Assembly (NCBI RefSeq): GCF_002933465.1
Contig: NZ_PSZE01000002.1
Span: 248,001-312,000, forward strand
Source of the DNA: Nocardia nova
GTDB taxonomy: Bacteria; Actinomycetota; Actinomycetes; Mycobacteriales; Mycobacteriaceae
DNA length: 64,000 bases
Direction: 5' to 3'
The position numbers and the translations under genes were made by a program. Positions within the stretch are counted from its first letter, which is position 1, and every line of letters begins with the position of its first letter. The notes beneath the pieces are model-generated. The model ran no database searches and was not told the DNA's origin. It worked only from the letters and a program-made list of their open reading frames with translations. Positions 17,469-26,818 of the stretch are shown piece by piece.

Positions 17469-18695
17469 TCAGCTCATCGACAGCACCCGCAGTTGCTCGA
17501 GATAGGTGCGGGTGCGGGGATCGGACGGATAGCGTTCGATCATCTCCCGCGCAGCCTCGCCCGCGATCCACAGCAGCGAGGGCAGCGAACGGCGCTTGCC
17601 CTCGAACGCGCGCATCGCCTCGTCGACCGCGAGTTCCAGATCTCGATCGCGGACCGCCACGACGGCCAGGGTCAGCTGTGCCTCCGATACGCGCATCGGC
17701 TGGCGGACCGTACCGTCGAGGCCGGTGGCGCCGCGGATCACCTGGCGGGCATAGGCTTCCGCCGGGCGATCGTCACCGGCGACCCGGCAGCAATCCATGG
17801 CGTAGAAGTCGAACTTCTGCGCGTCGACCACGAAGTGGTTGTCCAGATTTGCCGGATTGTCCAATTGCCGCAAGATATCCCGGCCGCGCTCGAGGGCGCG
17901 TTCCATCGCCTCGCGATCGCCGATGCGGGCCCACGCCTTGGCCTGCTGCGCGGCCAGCTGCACGCCGACGCCCATGCCGCGGCAATTGTCCAGAGCGGAC
18001 TCGGCCACATCGATCGCACCGCGGTAATTGCCCTGGGTGATGGCGAACCATGCCGCCATTTCCGCACCCCAGCCGACGATTTCGGGATGGTCGGCCTCCT
18101 GTCCCAGTGACAGCGCCGCGCGGCGGGTCGCCTCCGCGGCGGTGCGCCGGCCCAGGTCGTAGTCGACACATCCGACCAGCAATGCCACCCAACCGGCGAG
18201 GACCAGCACCTCGCGATGCTGGGCCAGGGTCAGCCGTCCGTCCAGCAGGGAGGTGATGCGCCGCAGCCACGCGGTGCCCTCGGTATGCAGTTCGTGCGGG
18301 TCGGCGAAGGGATATTCGCAGCACAGCCGCTCGGCGGTGATGCGAATGGCATCCAGTGTGGCCGAAGAGATGTCGGACATCCGCAGTCGGCCGATGAACT
18401 CGAGCGTGTCCATTCCCGTTGACGACAAAAGTTCGTCGTCCCGATTCGGGCGCGCCTTGGGGAAAAACGCCGCGGTGACGGTGTCGAACGCCGCGGCGAT
18501 GATCGGCGCGTAGAAATCGTCCGGACGCGACTCGCCCGATTCCCAACGGCGCCAGTTGCGTAGGAGGGTACTGTCTGTCGGCAAGTTGTGGGATGACTTC
18601 GCGCGCATCGCACGGACGGCATCCGCTTGGGACCACCCCCGGGCGTCGCGTTCGGAGCGCATCCTGACAGCCCAGATGGGTCGATCGTCACTCAC
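17469..18695 (-). CDS. XRE-type regulator with C-terminal TPR-like helical domain
   Basis: I place the start at GTG 18695 (VSDDRPIWAVRMRSERDARG), giving 408 residues. Residues about 5-55 form a helix-turn-helix (MRSERDARGWSQADAVRAMR, then LLRNWRRWESGESRP). The rest is a series of helical pairs (WGAEMAAWFAITQGNYRGAI, AQQAKAWARIGDREAMERAL, EAQLTLAVVAVRDRDLELAV) of TPR type, usual in actinobacterial regulators that sense small peptides or butyrolactone-like signals. It faces the resolvase-like gene across a 199-bp divergent region. The ligand is unknown. Confidence 0.75.
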   Translation of the reverse strand: MSDDRPIWAVRMRSERDARGWSQADAVRAMRAKSSHNLPTDSTLLRNWRRWESGESRPDDFYAPIIAAAFDTVTAAFFPKARPNRDDELLSSTGMDTLEFIGRLRMSDISSATLDAIRITAERLCCEYPFADPHELHTEGTAWLRRITSLLDGRLTLAQHREVLVLAGWVALLVGCVDYDLGRRTAAEATRRAALSLGQEADHPEIVGWGAEMAAWFAITQGNYRGAIDVAESALDNCRGMGVGVQLAAQQAKAWARIGDREAMERALERGRDILRQLDNPANLDNHFVVDAQKFDFYAMDCCRVAGDDRPAEAYARQVIRGATGLDGTVRQPMRVSEAQLTLAVVAVRDRDLELAVDEAMRAFEGKRRSLPSLLWIAGEAAREMIERYPSDPRTRTYLEQLRVLSMS

Positions 18696-18894
18696 GGCCA
18701 CGTCTGTAGTATCCCACCAGTTAACGCGAGTTGGACCCATAGGGCACGCGGTTGTCCGTCATTGACATCTGCAATTGCATTTGCAGATGACGGATGCTCG
18801 ATTCGGGCGGTTTTCCCGTCCGCAGAAGGTGATCCACTAGCAGGTGATCCACAACAGAACAGCGAGTCCCTTACACATCCAAACGGAGGTTCGG

Positions 18895-19200
18895 GTGGAA
18901 GCGTTGATCTATGGATACGTGCGTGACGACTTGGCCGACGGTCACGCCGCCGAGCTGGAGGATGCGATGTGCACCCTGGCCAGCGAAGTCGGCCTCTGCT
19001 TCGCCGCGACGTTCCATGAATCGACCCAGGGTGACGGCACCGCGTTCGCCGAGCTCACGGCCGAGCTCAAGCGGGCCGAGGCACACCATGTGGTGGTTCC
19101 GTCGCTCGATCATCTTGCGGGCCAGACCATTCCGCGCGACGTGCTGATCGCGAAACTGGCCCACGACGCGGAAGCCCAGGTGCTGACCATCGAGACCTGA
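18895..19200 (+). CDS. Resolvase N-terminal-like protein without catalytic serine
   Basis: The GTG at 18895 has GGAGG six bases upstream, so I prefer it to the ATG at 18844. The 101-residue product has the serine-recombinase fold start (IYGYVRDDLADGHAAELEDA) and later VVVPSLDHLAGQTIP. In true resolvases the segment is YxRVS with the nucleophilic Ser; here it is YVRDD, so the nucleophile is absent. There is no DNA-binding C-terminal domain. This class of short non-catalytic proteins is frequent beside XRE regulators in actinomycetes and probably has a regulatory role. Confidence 0.65.
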   Translation: MEALIYGYVRDDLADGHAAELEDAMCTLASEVGLCFAATFHESTQGDGTAFAELTAELKRAEAHHVVVPSLDHLAGQTIPRDVLIAKLAHDAEAQVLTIET

Positions 19201-19214
19201 CCGCGCGCGGCTGT

Positions 19215-19262
19215 CGCCGGACACGCGTCCGCGGGACTCGCCCGCCGGCCGAGTGTCCGGCG
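19215..19262. terminator. Hairpin between convergent genes
   Basis: CGCCGGACAC (19215-19224) and GTGTCCGGCG (19253-19262) form a perfect 10-bp stem with a 28-base loop that can pair further. It lies between the stop of the resolvase-like gene (19200) and that of the PAC2 gene (19273), as expected for a bidirectional terminator. There is no U-tract. Confidence 0.6.
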
Positions 19263-19272
19263 CCGCCACCGG

Positions 19273-20163
19273 CTACAAGCCGAATCCGCCCTTGCCGCCG
19301 CCTCTCCGGCGCAGATATTTCTCGAATTCCGCGGCGATCGCATCGCCATCGATCTTGGCCATCGCGTCGTCGAGGTCGACCGCGGCGTCGCCGCGCTCCT
19401 CCAGCGACCGCACGTACTCGGTGACCTCCTCGTCACCCTCGGTCATCTCGTCGACCGCGGATTCCCAGTCCTCGGCCTGCGCGGGCAACTCGCCCAGCGG
19501 CACCTCGATATCGAGCACGTCCTCGACCCGGCGCAGCAGCGCGATGGTCGCCTTCGGATTCGGCGGCTGGGAGACATAGTGGGGAACCGCCGCCCAGAAC
19601 GAGATCGCCGGCACGCCCGCTCGCACGCACGCGTCCTGCAGCACGCCGGTGATGCCGGTCGGCCCCTCGTAGCGAGTTTGTTCCAGGCTGAACTGTTCGG
19701 CCGCTTCCTTGCTGTAGGCGGTGCCGGTGACCGGGACCGGCCGGGTGTGCGGGGTGTCCGCGAGCAGTGCTCCCAGAATCACCACCGTCGTCACCCGCAG
19801 TTGCTCGATCAGTTCGATGATGTCGGAGCAGAACGCCCGCCAGCGCATGTTCGGCTCGATGCCGTGCAGCAACACGATGTCGCGCTCACTACCGGGAGGT
19901 GAGCACACCGACAGGGTGGTCGAGGGCCACTGGATCTCGCGGGTCACACCGTCGACCTGGCGCACGGTCGGCCGGTTGACCTGGTAATCGTAGTAGTCTT
20001 CGGAATCCAGTTCGGCCAGCGGTTCGGCGTCCCAGATCAGTTCCAGATGTTCGACGGCGCCGCTGGCGGCGTCGGCCGCGTCGTTCCAGCCTTCGAAGGC
20101 GGCGACGAGAACCGGATCACGCAACGTCGGCATTGCCGGATCGGATGAGGCACTGGGGTTCAC
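19273..20163 (-). CDS. PAC2 family protein
   Basis: A 296-residue protein with the PAC2 pattern: LVAAFEGWNDAADAASGAVE at the start, RDIVLLHGIEPNMRWRAFC, VVILGALLADTPHTRPVPVT, and PAISFWAAVPHYVSQPPNPK. The family includes proteasome assembly chaperone-like proteins; in actinobacteria the PAC2 gene is usually next to metH, as here, and recalls Rv2125. The tail is acidic then glycine-rich. The start is a GTG at 20163, divergent from metH by 132 bp. Confidence 0.88.
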   Translation of the reverse strand: MNPSASSDPAMPTLRDPVLVAAFEGWNDAADAASGAVEHLELIWDAEPLAELDSEDYYDYQVNRPTVRQVDGVTREIQWPSTTLSVCSPPGSERDIVLLHGIEPNMRWRAFCSDIIELIEQLRVTTVVILGALLADTPHTRPVPVTGTAYSKEAAEQFSLEQTRYEGPTGITGVLQDACVRAGVPAISFWAAVPHYVSQPPNPKATIALLRRVEDVLDIEVPLGELPAQAEDWESAVDEMTEGDEEVTEYVRSLEERGDAAVDLDDAMAKIDGDAIAAEFEKYLRRRGGGKGGFGL

Positions 20164-20295
20164 CCGGTCAGCCTACGGCGTGGCGGCGGTGTCGTTCACC
20201 GCATATCGCGGGATACCGCGTGTCGACAGCGATGTGGCGCGGGCCGCCCGGTCCGGTGGTCAGGATTGTCGGGGCCGCCCACTACTCTGGGGTAC

Positions 20296-23200
20296 ATGTC
20301 TGTGTCCTCCCGCGCCGAGTTCGATACCACGTTGCTCGACACGCTTGCCCGGCGCGTCGTGATCGGCGACGGTGCGATGGGCACGATGTTGCAGGCCGCC
20401 GATCTGACGCTCGACGACTTCCGTGGCCTCGAAGGATGCAACGAGATCCTGAACGAAACCCGCCCCGACGTGCTGCGCGGCATCCACCGCGCCTATTACG
20501 AGGCCGGCGCCGACGCGGTCGAGACCAATACCTTCGGCTGCAATCTGCCCAACCTGGCCGACTACGACATCGCCGACCGGATCCGCGATCTGTCCGAACG
20601 TGGCACCCGGCTCGCCCGCGAGGTGGCCGACGAGATCGGCCCGTCCGCCGACGGCACGCCCCGCTACGTCCTGGGGTCGATGGGCCCCGGCACCAAACTG
20701 CCCACCCTGGGCCATGCCCCCTTCGTCGCGCTGCGCGACGCCTACACCGAGGCCGCGCTGGGCATGCTCGACGGGGGTGCGGATGCCATCCTGATCGAGA
20801 CCTGCCAGGACCTGCTGCAGGTGAAGGCCGCGGTCACCGGTAGCCGCCGGGCCATGGAACGGGCCGGGCGGCGCATTCCGATCATCACCCACGTCACGGT
20901 CGAGACCACCGGAACCATGCTGGTAGGCAGTGAGATCGGTGCGGCGCTGACCGCGATCGAGCCGCTCGGCGTCGACATGATCGGTCTCAATTGCGCCACC
21001 GGCCCGGACGAGATGAGCGAACATCTGCGCCATCTGTCCAAGCACGCCCAGCTGCCGGTATCGGTGATGCCGAATGCCGGGCTGCCGGTGCTGGGGGCCA
21101 AAGGCGCAGAATATCCGCTCACCCCGGGCGAATTGGCGAGCGCGCTGCACGGCTTCGTCACCGAATTCGGCCTCGCGCTGGTCGGTGGCTGCTGCGGCAC
21201 CACCCCGCAGCACATTCGCGAGGTCGCCGACGCGGTCGCGAATGTCGCTCCGGCCGAACGTGATCCGGTTCACGAGCCGAGCGTGTCCTCGATGTACACC
21301 TCGGTGCCGTTCGAACAGGACGCCTCGATCATGATGATCGGTGAGCGCACCAACGCCAACGGCTCCAAGGCATTCCGCGAGGCGATGCTGGCCGGCGACT
21401 GGCAGAAATGCCTCGACATCGCCAAGGACCAGACCCGCGACGGCGCGCACATGCTGGATCTGTGTGTCGACTACGTCGGCCGCGACGGCAGCGTCGATAT
21501 GGCGGAGCTGGCGGGCCGGCTGGCCACCGCCTCGACACTGCCGATCATGCTCGACTCCACCGAGCCGCCGGTGCTGCAGGCCGGTCTGGAACACCTGGGC
21601 GGGCGGTGCGCGGTCAACTCGGTGAACTACGAGGACGGGGCGGGTCCGGATTCGCGCTTTCAGCAGATCATGCGCCTGGTCGCCGAGCACGGCGCCGCCG
21701 TGGTGGCGCTGACCATCGACGAGGACGGCCAGGCTCGCACCGCGGAGAAGAAGGTCGAGATCGCCGAGCGCCTGATCGCCGACATCACCGGCAACTGGGG
21801 GCTGGCCGAAAGCGACATCATCGTCGACTGCCTGACCTTCACCCTGGGCACCGGCCAGGAGGAGTCGCGGCGCGACGGCATCGAAACCATCGAGGGCATC
21901 CGCGAACTCAAGCGCCGCCACCCGCGGGTGCAGACCACCCTCGGCCTGTCGAACATCTCCTTCGGCCTCAACCCGGCCGCGCGGCAGGTGCTGAATTCGG
22001 TGTTCATGCACGAATGTGTCGAGGCCGGACTGGATTCCGCGATCGTGCACGCCTCCAAGATCCTGCCGATGAGCCGGATCCCGGAGGATCAGCGCACCAC
22101 GGCGCTGGATCTGATCTACGACCGCCGCCGCGAGGGCTACGACCCGCTGCAGACGCTGATGGCGATGTTCGAGGGCGTGTCGGCCGCCTCGGCCAAGGCC
22201 TCACGCGCCGACGAACTGGCCGCGCTGCCGCTGTTCGAACGCCTCGAGCGGCGCATCGTCGACGGCGATCGCAACGGGCTGGAACAGGATCTGGACGCGG
22301 CGATGCAGGAGGTGCCGCCGCTGCAGATCATCAACGAAACGCTGCTGTCGGGTATGAAGACCGTCGGTGAGCTGTTCGGATCCGGTCAGATGCAGCTGCC
22401 GTTCGTCTTGCAGTCCGCCGAGGTGATGAAGACCGCGGTCGCGTATCTGGAACCACATATGGAGGCCACCGACGACTCCGGCAAGGGCCGCATCGTGCTG
22501 GCCACGGTCAAGGGCGACGTGCACGACATCGGCAAGAACCTGGTCGACATCATCCTGTCGAACAACGGCTACGAGGTCGTCAATCTCGGTATCAAACAAC
22601 CGATTTCGGCGATCCTGGACGCGGCGACCGACAAGAAGGCCGATGTGATCGGCATGTCGGGGCTGCTGGTCAAGTCGACAGTGGTGATGAAGGAGAACCT
22701 CGAGGAGATGAACACCCGCGGGGTCGCCGACCAGTTCCCGGTGCTGCTGGGCGGCGCCGCGCTGACCCGCGCCTACGTCGAGAACGACCTGACCGACGTC
22801 TACGCCGGCGATGTGCACTATGCCCGTGACGCGTTCGAGGGCTTGCGCTTGATGGACGACATCATGACCCGCAAGCGCGGCGGCGCCGTCGATCCGGACA
22901 GTCCCGAGGCCGAGGCCGAACGCGCCAAGGCCGCCGAACGCAAGGCCCGCCACGAGCGGTCCAAGCGCATCGCGGCGGAACGGCGTGCCAAGGAGGTGCC
23001 CGTCGAGGTGCCCGAACGCTCGGACGTCGCCGCCGACCTGCCGGTGCCAGTACCGCCGTTTTGGGGCACGCGGGTGATCAAAGGCCTTGCGGTGGGCGAA
23101 TACTCGGGCCTGCTGGACGAGCGCGCGCTGTTTCTCGGGCAATGGGGTCTGCGCGGGCAGCGTAGCGGCGAGGGGCCGAGCTATGAGGAACTGGTCGAGT

Positions 23201-23874
23201 CCGACGGCCGCCCGCGGCTGCGATACTGGCTGGACCGGTTGTCCACCGAGGGGGTGCTACAGCACGCGGCAGTGGTCTACGGCTACTTCCCGGCCGTGTC
23301 CGAGGGTGACGATGTGATCGTTCTCACCGATCCGGATCCCGCTGCGCCGCAACGGTATCGGTTCACCTTTCCCCGTCAGCAGCGCGACCGGTTCCTGTGC
23401 ATCGCCGACTTCGTGCGCTCGCGGAAGCTGGCCGCGCAGCGCGGCCAGGTCGACGTGCTGCCGTTCCAACTGGTCACCATGGGGCAGCCGATCGCCGATT
23501 TCGCCAACGAGCTGTTCGCGGCGAACAACTACCGCGACTACCTCGAGGTGCACGGCATCGGCGTGCAGCTCACCGAGGCGCTGGCCGAGTACTGGCACCG
23601 CCGGATTCGCGAAGAGCTTGTGCTGGAAGGACATTCGGTCGCCGACGAGGACCCCGCCGAGGTGACGGATTACTTCAAACTCGGCTACCGTGGCGCACGC
23701 TACTCCTTCGGTTACGGCGCCTGTCCCGAACTCGAGGACCGCGCGAAACTGGTGTCGCTGCTCGAGGCGGACCGGATCGGCGTGTCACTGTCGGAGGAGT
23801 TGCAGCTGCATCCGGAACAGTCGACCGACGCCTTCGTTCTGCTGCACCCGGAAGCCAAGTACTTCAACGCGTAA
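20296..23874 (+). CDS. metH: Cobalamin-dependent methionine synthase
   Basis: A 1,192-residue protein starting at ATG 20296. Domain order: homocysteine-binding barrel with zinc cysteines (GLNCATG, Cys233; GGCCGTTP, Cys299-Cys300); methyltetrahydrofolate-binding barrel (MIGERTNANGSKAFREAMLA onward); B12 cap and Rossmann domain with DVHDIGKN (His743, lower axial ligand); and the AdoMet activation domain ending in NYRDYLEVHGIGVQLTEALA and GYRGARYSFGYGACPELEDR. All key residues are present. It transfers a methyl group from methyltetrahydrofolate to homocysteine. No cobalamin riboswitch is evident in the short 5' region shared with the PAC2 gene. Confidence 0.97.
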   Translation: MSVSSRAEFDTTLLDTLARRVVIGDGAMGTMLQAADLTLDDFRGLEGCNEILNETRPDVLRGIHRAYYEAGADAVETNTFGCNLPNLADYDIADRIRDLSERGTRLAREVADEIGPSADGTPRYVLGSMGPGTKLPTLGHAPFVALRDAYTEAALGMLDGGADAILIETCQDLLQVKAAVTGSRRAMERAGRRIPIITHVTVETTGTMLVGSEIGAALTAIEPLGVDMIGLNCATGPDEMSEHLRHLSKHAQLPVSVMPNAGLPVLGAKGAEYPLTPGELASALHGFVTEFGLALVGGCCGTTPQHIREVADAVANVAPAERDPVHEPSVSSMYTSVPFEQDASIMMIGERTNANGSKAFREAMLAGDWQKCLDIAKDQTRDGAHMLDLCVDYVGRDGSVDMAELAGRLATASTLPIMLDSTEPPVLQAGLEHLGGRCAVNSVNYEDGAGPDSRFQQIMRLVAEHGAAVVALTIDEDGQARTAEKKVEIAERLIADITGNWGLAESDIIVDCLTFTLGTGQEESRRDGIETIEGIRELKRRHPRVQTTLGLSNISFGLNPAARQVLNSVFMHECVEAGLDSAIVHASKILPMSRIPEDQRTTALDLIYDRRREGYDPLQTLMAMFEGVSAASAKASRADELAALPLFERLERRIVDGDRNGLEQDLDAAMQEVPPLQIINETLLSGMKTVGELFGSGQMQLPFVLQSAEVMKTAVAYLEPHMEATDDSGKGRIVLATVKGDVHDIGKNLVDIILSNNGYEVVNLGIKQPISAILDAATDKKADVIGMSGLLVKSTVVMKENLEEMNTRGVADQFPVLLGGAALTRAYVENDLTDVYAGDVHYARDAFEGLRLMDDIMTRKRGGAVDPDSPEAEAERAKAAERKARHERSKRIAAERRAKEVPVEVPERSDVAADLPVPVPPFWGTRVIKGLAVGEYSGLLDERALFLGQWGLRGQRSGEGPSYEELVESDGRPRLRYWLDRLSTEGVLQHAAVVYGYFPAVSEGDDVIVLTDPDPAAPQRYRFTFPRQQRDRFLCIADFVRSRKLAAQRGQVDVLPFQLVTMGQPIADFANELFAANNYRDYLEVHGIGVQLTEALAEYWHRRIREELVLEGHSVADEDPAEVTDYFKLGYRGARYSFGYGACPELEDRAKLVSLLEADRIGVSLSEELQLHPEQSTDAFVLLHPEAKYFNA

Positions 23875-23947
23875 ACTTTGAGCGTTTCCGTGCGTCACAC
23901 GTAGTGGTGGGGTGCTCGGTGTGTGAGCGCAGGAGGAGTTCGACACC

Positions 23948-25588
23948 ATGAGTTCAGATCGGCTGATCGCCGGGCGGTACCGACTGGCCGATCCCATCGG
24001 CAGCGGAGCCATGGGCGTGGTGTGGCGCGCCAGTGACGTCCGGCTGCGGCGCACCGTCGCGGTCAAACAGCTGCTGCTGGCGCCCGGATTGACCAAGGCG
24101 CAGGCGCTGGAGGCGAAGATGCGCGCCATGCGGGAGGGGCGCATCGCGGCGCGGTTGCACCATCAGAACGCGGTCACAGTCTTCGACGTCGCGGAGGAGG
24201 ACGGCCAGCCGTGGCTGGTGATGGAATATGTCGACGCGCCGAGCCTCGCGGCGTTGATGCGCGACAAGGGGCCGCTCGAGCCGCGTGAGGTGGCCCGGAT
24301 CGGGGCGAAGGTCGCCGCGGCGCTGGCCGCCGCGCACGACGCCGGCATCGTGCACCGGGACGTGAAGCCCGCGAACATCCTCGTCGCCGACAACGGCACG
24401 GTGAAGATCACCGACTTCGGGATCTCGCGGGCCGTCGGCGACGTCACGGTCACCTCGACCGGCTTCCTGGCCGGCACCCCGGCGTATCTGTCGCCGGAGA
24501 TCGCGCGCGGGGAGGATCCGGAACCTGCGTCGGACGTGTTCGCGCTGGGGTCGACCTTGTACGCGGCGGTCGAGGGCGCGCCGCCGTTCGGTGAGGGCGA
24601 TAACCCGCTGGCGGTACTGCATTCGGTGGTCAGTGCCAAGGTGCCCGAGCCCGAGCGCGCGGAATCGCTGGGCCCGGTGCTGATGAGCCTGCTGGCCGCC
24701 GACGGCGCGGACCGGCCGACCATGCGGGAAGCGCAAGAGGCGCTCGAGGCCGTCGCCGACGGCCGATCGGCGGCGTTGGTCCCCGCGGCCACCAAGGTCC
24801 TTCCGCAACCGGGCGCCGACGCCGCCGCGACCACGGTGCTGTCGGCTCCCGAGAAGCCGGCACCCACGCCCGCCCCCGCGGGTGCCACATCCACGGCGAG
24901 AACGCCCGCGCCGCAACCGAAACCAGGCCCGTTGCGCGATCGGCGGATCTGGGCGGCCGCCGCTGCCGCCGTTCTCGTCGTCGCGGTGATCGTCGGTTTG
25001 GTGGCGACGTCCGGGTCCGACGACAAGCACCGCGCGGCCGCGGGGGACGGCGCCACCTCGGCGCCGGAGCAGCCCTCGGCGACCGTTTTCGCGCCGCCCG
25101 GCGCCGCGACCCCGGACGCGCCCGGTGGATCCTCGTCCAACGGTGCGGGGGGCAGCGCGTCGCTCGGCAGCCCGGTGCCCAGTGGCCAGCTCCCACCCGG
25201 CCCGGCGCCGAGTGGCGCCCCGGCGCCCGGCGCGAGTGCCACCCGGACATCTCCACCCGGAACCAGCGCTCCCTACGGCCCGGCCCAGCCGGCCGATATC
25301 GCGGGCTTCATCTCCGGCTACTACGGCATGCTGCCCGGTAACACCAGCGGCGCCTGGGCCGAGCTGGCGCCGTCATACCAGTCCCAGACCGGGGGCTACG
25401 CGCAGTACTCGAATTTCTGGTCGACGGTGTCGTCGGTTCGAGTCGGCGGCGTGACGCAGAGCGGTCCCGGGCGGGCGGTCGCGACGCTCACCTATACCCT
25501 GAAGAACGGGACCGTCACTTCCGAGAGCCGCTGGTTCACGGTGGATACGGCCTCCGGCCGGATGCTCATCACCGCGTCGGGAACCTGA
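23948..25588 (+). CDS. Receptor-type Ser/Thr protein kinase
   Basis: A 546-residue protein. The kinase domain covers residues about 11-270: glycine loop GSGAMGVV, VAVK (Lys40), HRDVKPAN (Asp138), DFG 156-158 and SPE. A Pro/Ala/Thr linker follows, then one transmembrane helix (WAAAAAAVLVVAVIVGLVA, about 335-355), a Gly/Pro/Ser-rich stalk and an external NTF2-like domain (DIAGFISGYYGMLPGNTSGA to the end). This is a PknB-like one-span receptor kinase with intact catalytic residues. The start follows AGGAG. It lies between metH and a HAD phosphatase; the external ligand is unknown. Confidence 0.92.
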   Translation: MSSDRLIAGRYRLADPIGSGAMGVVWRASDVRLRRTVAVKQLLLAPGLTKAQALEAKMRAMREGRIAARLHHQNAVTVFDVAEEDGQPWLVMEYVDAPSLAALMRDKGPLEPREVARIGAKVAAALAAAHDAGIVHRDVKPANILVADNGTVKITDFGISRAVGDVTVTSTGFLAGTPAYLSPEIARGEDPEPASDVFALGSTLYAAVEGAPPFGEGDNPLAVLHSVVSAKVPEPERAESLGPVLMSLLAADGADRPTMREAQEALEAVADGRSAALVPAATKVLPQPGADAAATTVLSAPEKPAPTPAPAGATSTARTPAPQPKPGPLRDRRIWAAAAAAVLVVAVIVGLVATSGSDDKHRAAAGDGATSAPEQPSATVFAPPGAATPDAPGGSSSNGAGGSASLGSPVPSGQLPPGPAPSGAPAPGASATRTSPPGTSAPYGPAQPADIAGFISGYYGMLPGNTSGAWAELAPSYQSQTGGYAQYSNFWSTVSSVRVGGVTQSGPGRAVATLTYTLKNGTVTSESRWFTVDTASGRMLITASGT

Positions 25589-25613
25589 TGCGGAATCGGA
25601 AGGAGAGCTCCGG

Positions 25614-26279
25614 GTGACTGTGGCCGCCGTGCTGTGGGATATGGACGGCACCCTGCTGGATTCGGAGAAGCTCTGGGATATCGGCGTGCGCGAACTCGCC
25701 GAGGAGCTCGGCGGCCGTATGACCGACGCCATCCGGCACGCGCTGATCGGCGCCGACGCCCGCAACGCGCTGCGGATCCTGTTCGACGGCCTGGGCCTGG
25801 AGCGCGACCCGGCAGCGATGCTCGCGGCGGGACAGTGGCTGGAGCGCCGGGTCGCCGAACTGATGGCCGGGCCTATCCCGTGGCGGCCCGGTGCGCAGGA
25901 CGCGTTGGCCACGCTGCGGACTGCGGGCCTGCCGGCCGCGCTGGTGACCAACACCAAGCGCTCGATCACCGAGCTGTGCCTGGAAACTCTGGGCCGGCAT
26001 ATGTTCGACCTCTCGGTCTGCGGCGACGAGGTCGACAGCGGCAAACCCGCGCCCGATCCCTATCTGCGCGCCGCGCGGCTGCTCGGTGTCGCCCCGGAAG
26101 ATTGTGTGGCCGTGGAGGATTCGCCGACCGGCTCGGCCGCGGCGCTGGCCGCCGGATGCCGGGTGCTGGTGGTGCCGTGTGAGATCGCGGTCCCGGCGCG
26201 GCCCGGACTCGAATTCCGCGAATCCCTGGTAGGCCTCACCATCGACGAGCTTGCCCTGGTTCACGCCGGCGCACGCTGA
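25614..26279 (+). CDS. HAD-superfamily hydrolase, beta-phosphoglucomutase-like
   Basis: A 221-residue protein from GTG 25614, with AAGGAGAG upstream. Motif I is LWDMDGTLLDSE, motif II ALVTNTKRS, motif III around DSGKPAPDPYL, and motif IV CVAVEDSPTGSAAALAAGCR. This is subfamily IA, which includes phosphoglycolate phosphatase and beta-phosphoglucomutase. The nucleophile Asp9 and acid/base Asp11 are present. It starts 25 bp after the kinase and may be co-transcribed. The substrate cannot be inferred. Confidence 0.9.
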   Translation: MTVAAVLWDMDGTLLDSEKLWDIGVRELAEELGGRMTDAIRHALIGADARNALRILFDGLGLERDPAAMLAAGQWLERRVAELMAGPIPWRPGAQDALATLRTAGLPAALVTNTKRSITELCLETLGRHMFDLSVCGDEVDSGKPAPDPYLRAARLLGVAPEDCVAVEDSPTGSAAALAAGCRVLVVPCEIAVPARPGLEFRESLVGLTIDELALVHAGAR

Positions 26280-26299
26280 CACGCGCCACCGAGCTCGCC

Positions 26300-26343
26300 G
26301 GTGCGGGCACGGTGCGGAGTTGGTGCGGGCACGGTGCGGAGTC
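26300..26343. repeat. Two tandem copies of a 22-bp unit
   Basis: GGTGCGGGCACGGTGCGGAG is repeated exactly at 26300 and 26322 (21 identical bases, 22-bp period). The stretch 26280-26818 has no convincing intact gene; it holds this repeat, a short regulator-like relic at 26427-26507 and the leader of the dioxygenase gene. Confidence 0.75.
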
Positions 26344-26426
26344 GGCGTGGTCTCGGTTTCCGGTCCGCACCGACGCGGCACTCGGGCGGCACCCGCGGTG
26401 CGATCTCGGCGCGCGACGCTACCCGC

Positions 26427-26507
26427 CAGCTTGCGCAGGACGGCCGCTATCTGGGCGTCCACCGTGCGCGCCGAATCACCCCGCTGCTCCGCAACGGCGC
26501 GCCGTCG
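26427..26507 (-). pseudogene. Possible LuxR-type helix-turn-helix relic
   Basis: The minus-strand frame reads RRRAVAEQRGD then SARTVDAQIAAVLRKL, close to the DNA-recognition helices of LuxR/GerE domains (usual form: AxxLxISxRTVxAHxxxxxxKL). Nothing recognisable lies around it in this frame. It may be the last trace of a regulator gene; chance similarity in GC-rich DNA is possible. Confidence 0.25.
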
Positions 26508-26818
26508 GTCCACCTGGCCGCCGCCACCGCGGCGACCTCCTGTGCGGCTCGCGTCGGCAGATCCCATTCCGGTGCGTGCGGTGACCGTGTCGGTACTGTC
26601 CGGGCTCAGCATGGTACCCGTTAGTGCCGCGCGCCGGTGCGTCGCGACGTTGTGGTGGCGAATATCGCTGGCGCACAGGGGTACTCGAGGACTTGTGAGG
26701 TTTCCCAATGATATCCGGGAATCTGCTGTGCAATGGCGCCCGGCAGGTCACAATGATCTTCATGGCGGCGACAGGGGGTTGTGTCAACGTGGGTGCACCG
26801 GGCCGGGTGGACGGCGAA

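Noticed and set aside
20164..20295. Cobalamin riboswitch before metH
   Set aside because: Only 132 bp separate the divergent PAC2 and metH starts, and no B12-box-like sequence was seen.
20260..22050. Minus-strand frame of 596 codons opposite metH
   Set aside because: Shadow of the metH reading frame; no ribosome binding site or domain, and metH motifs on the plus strand are complete.
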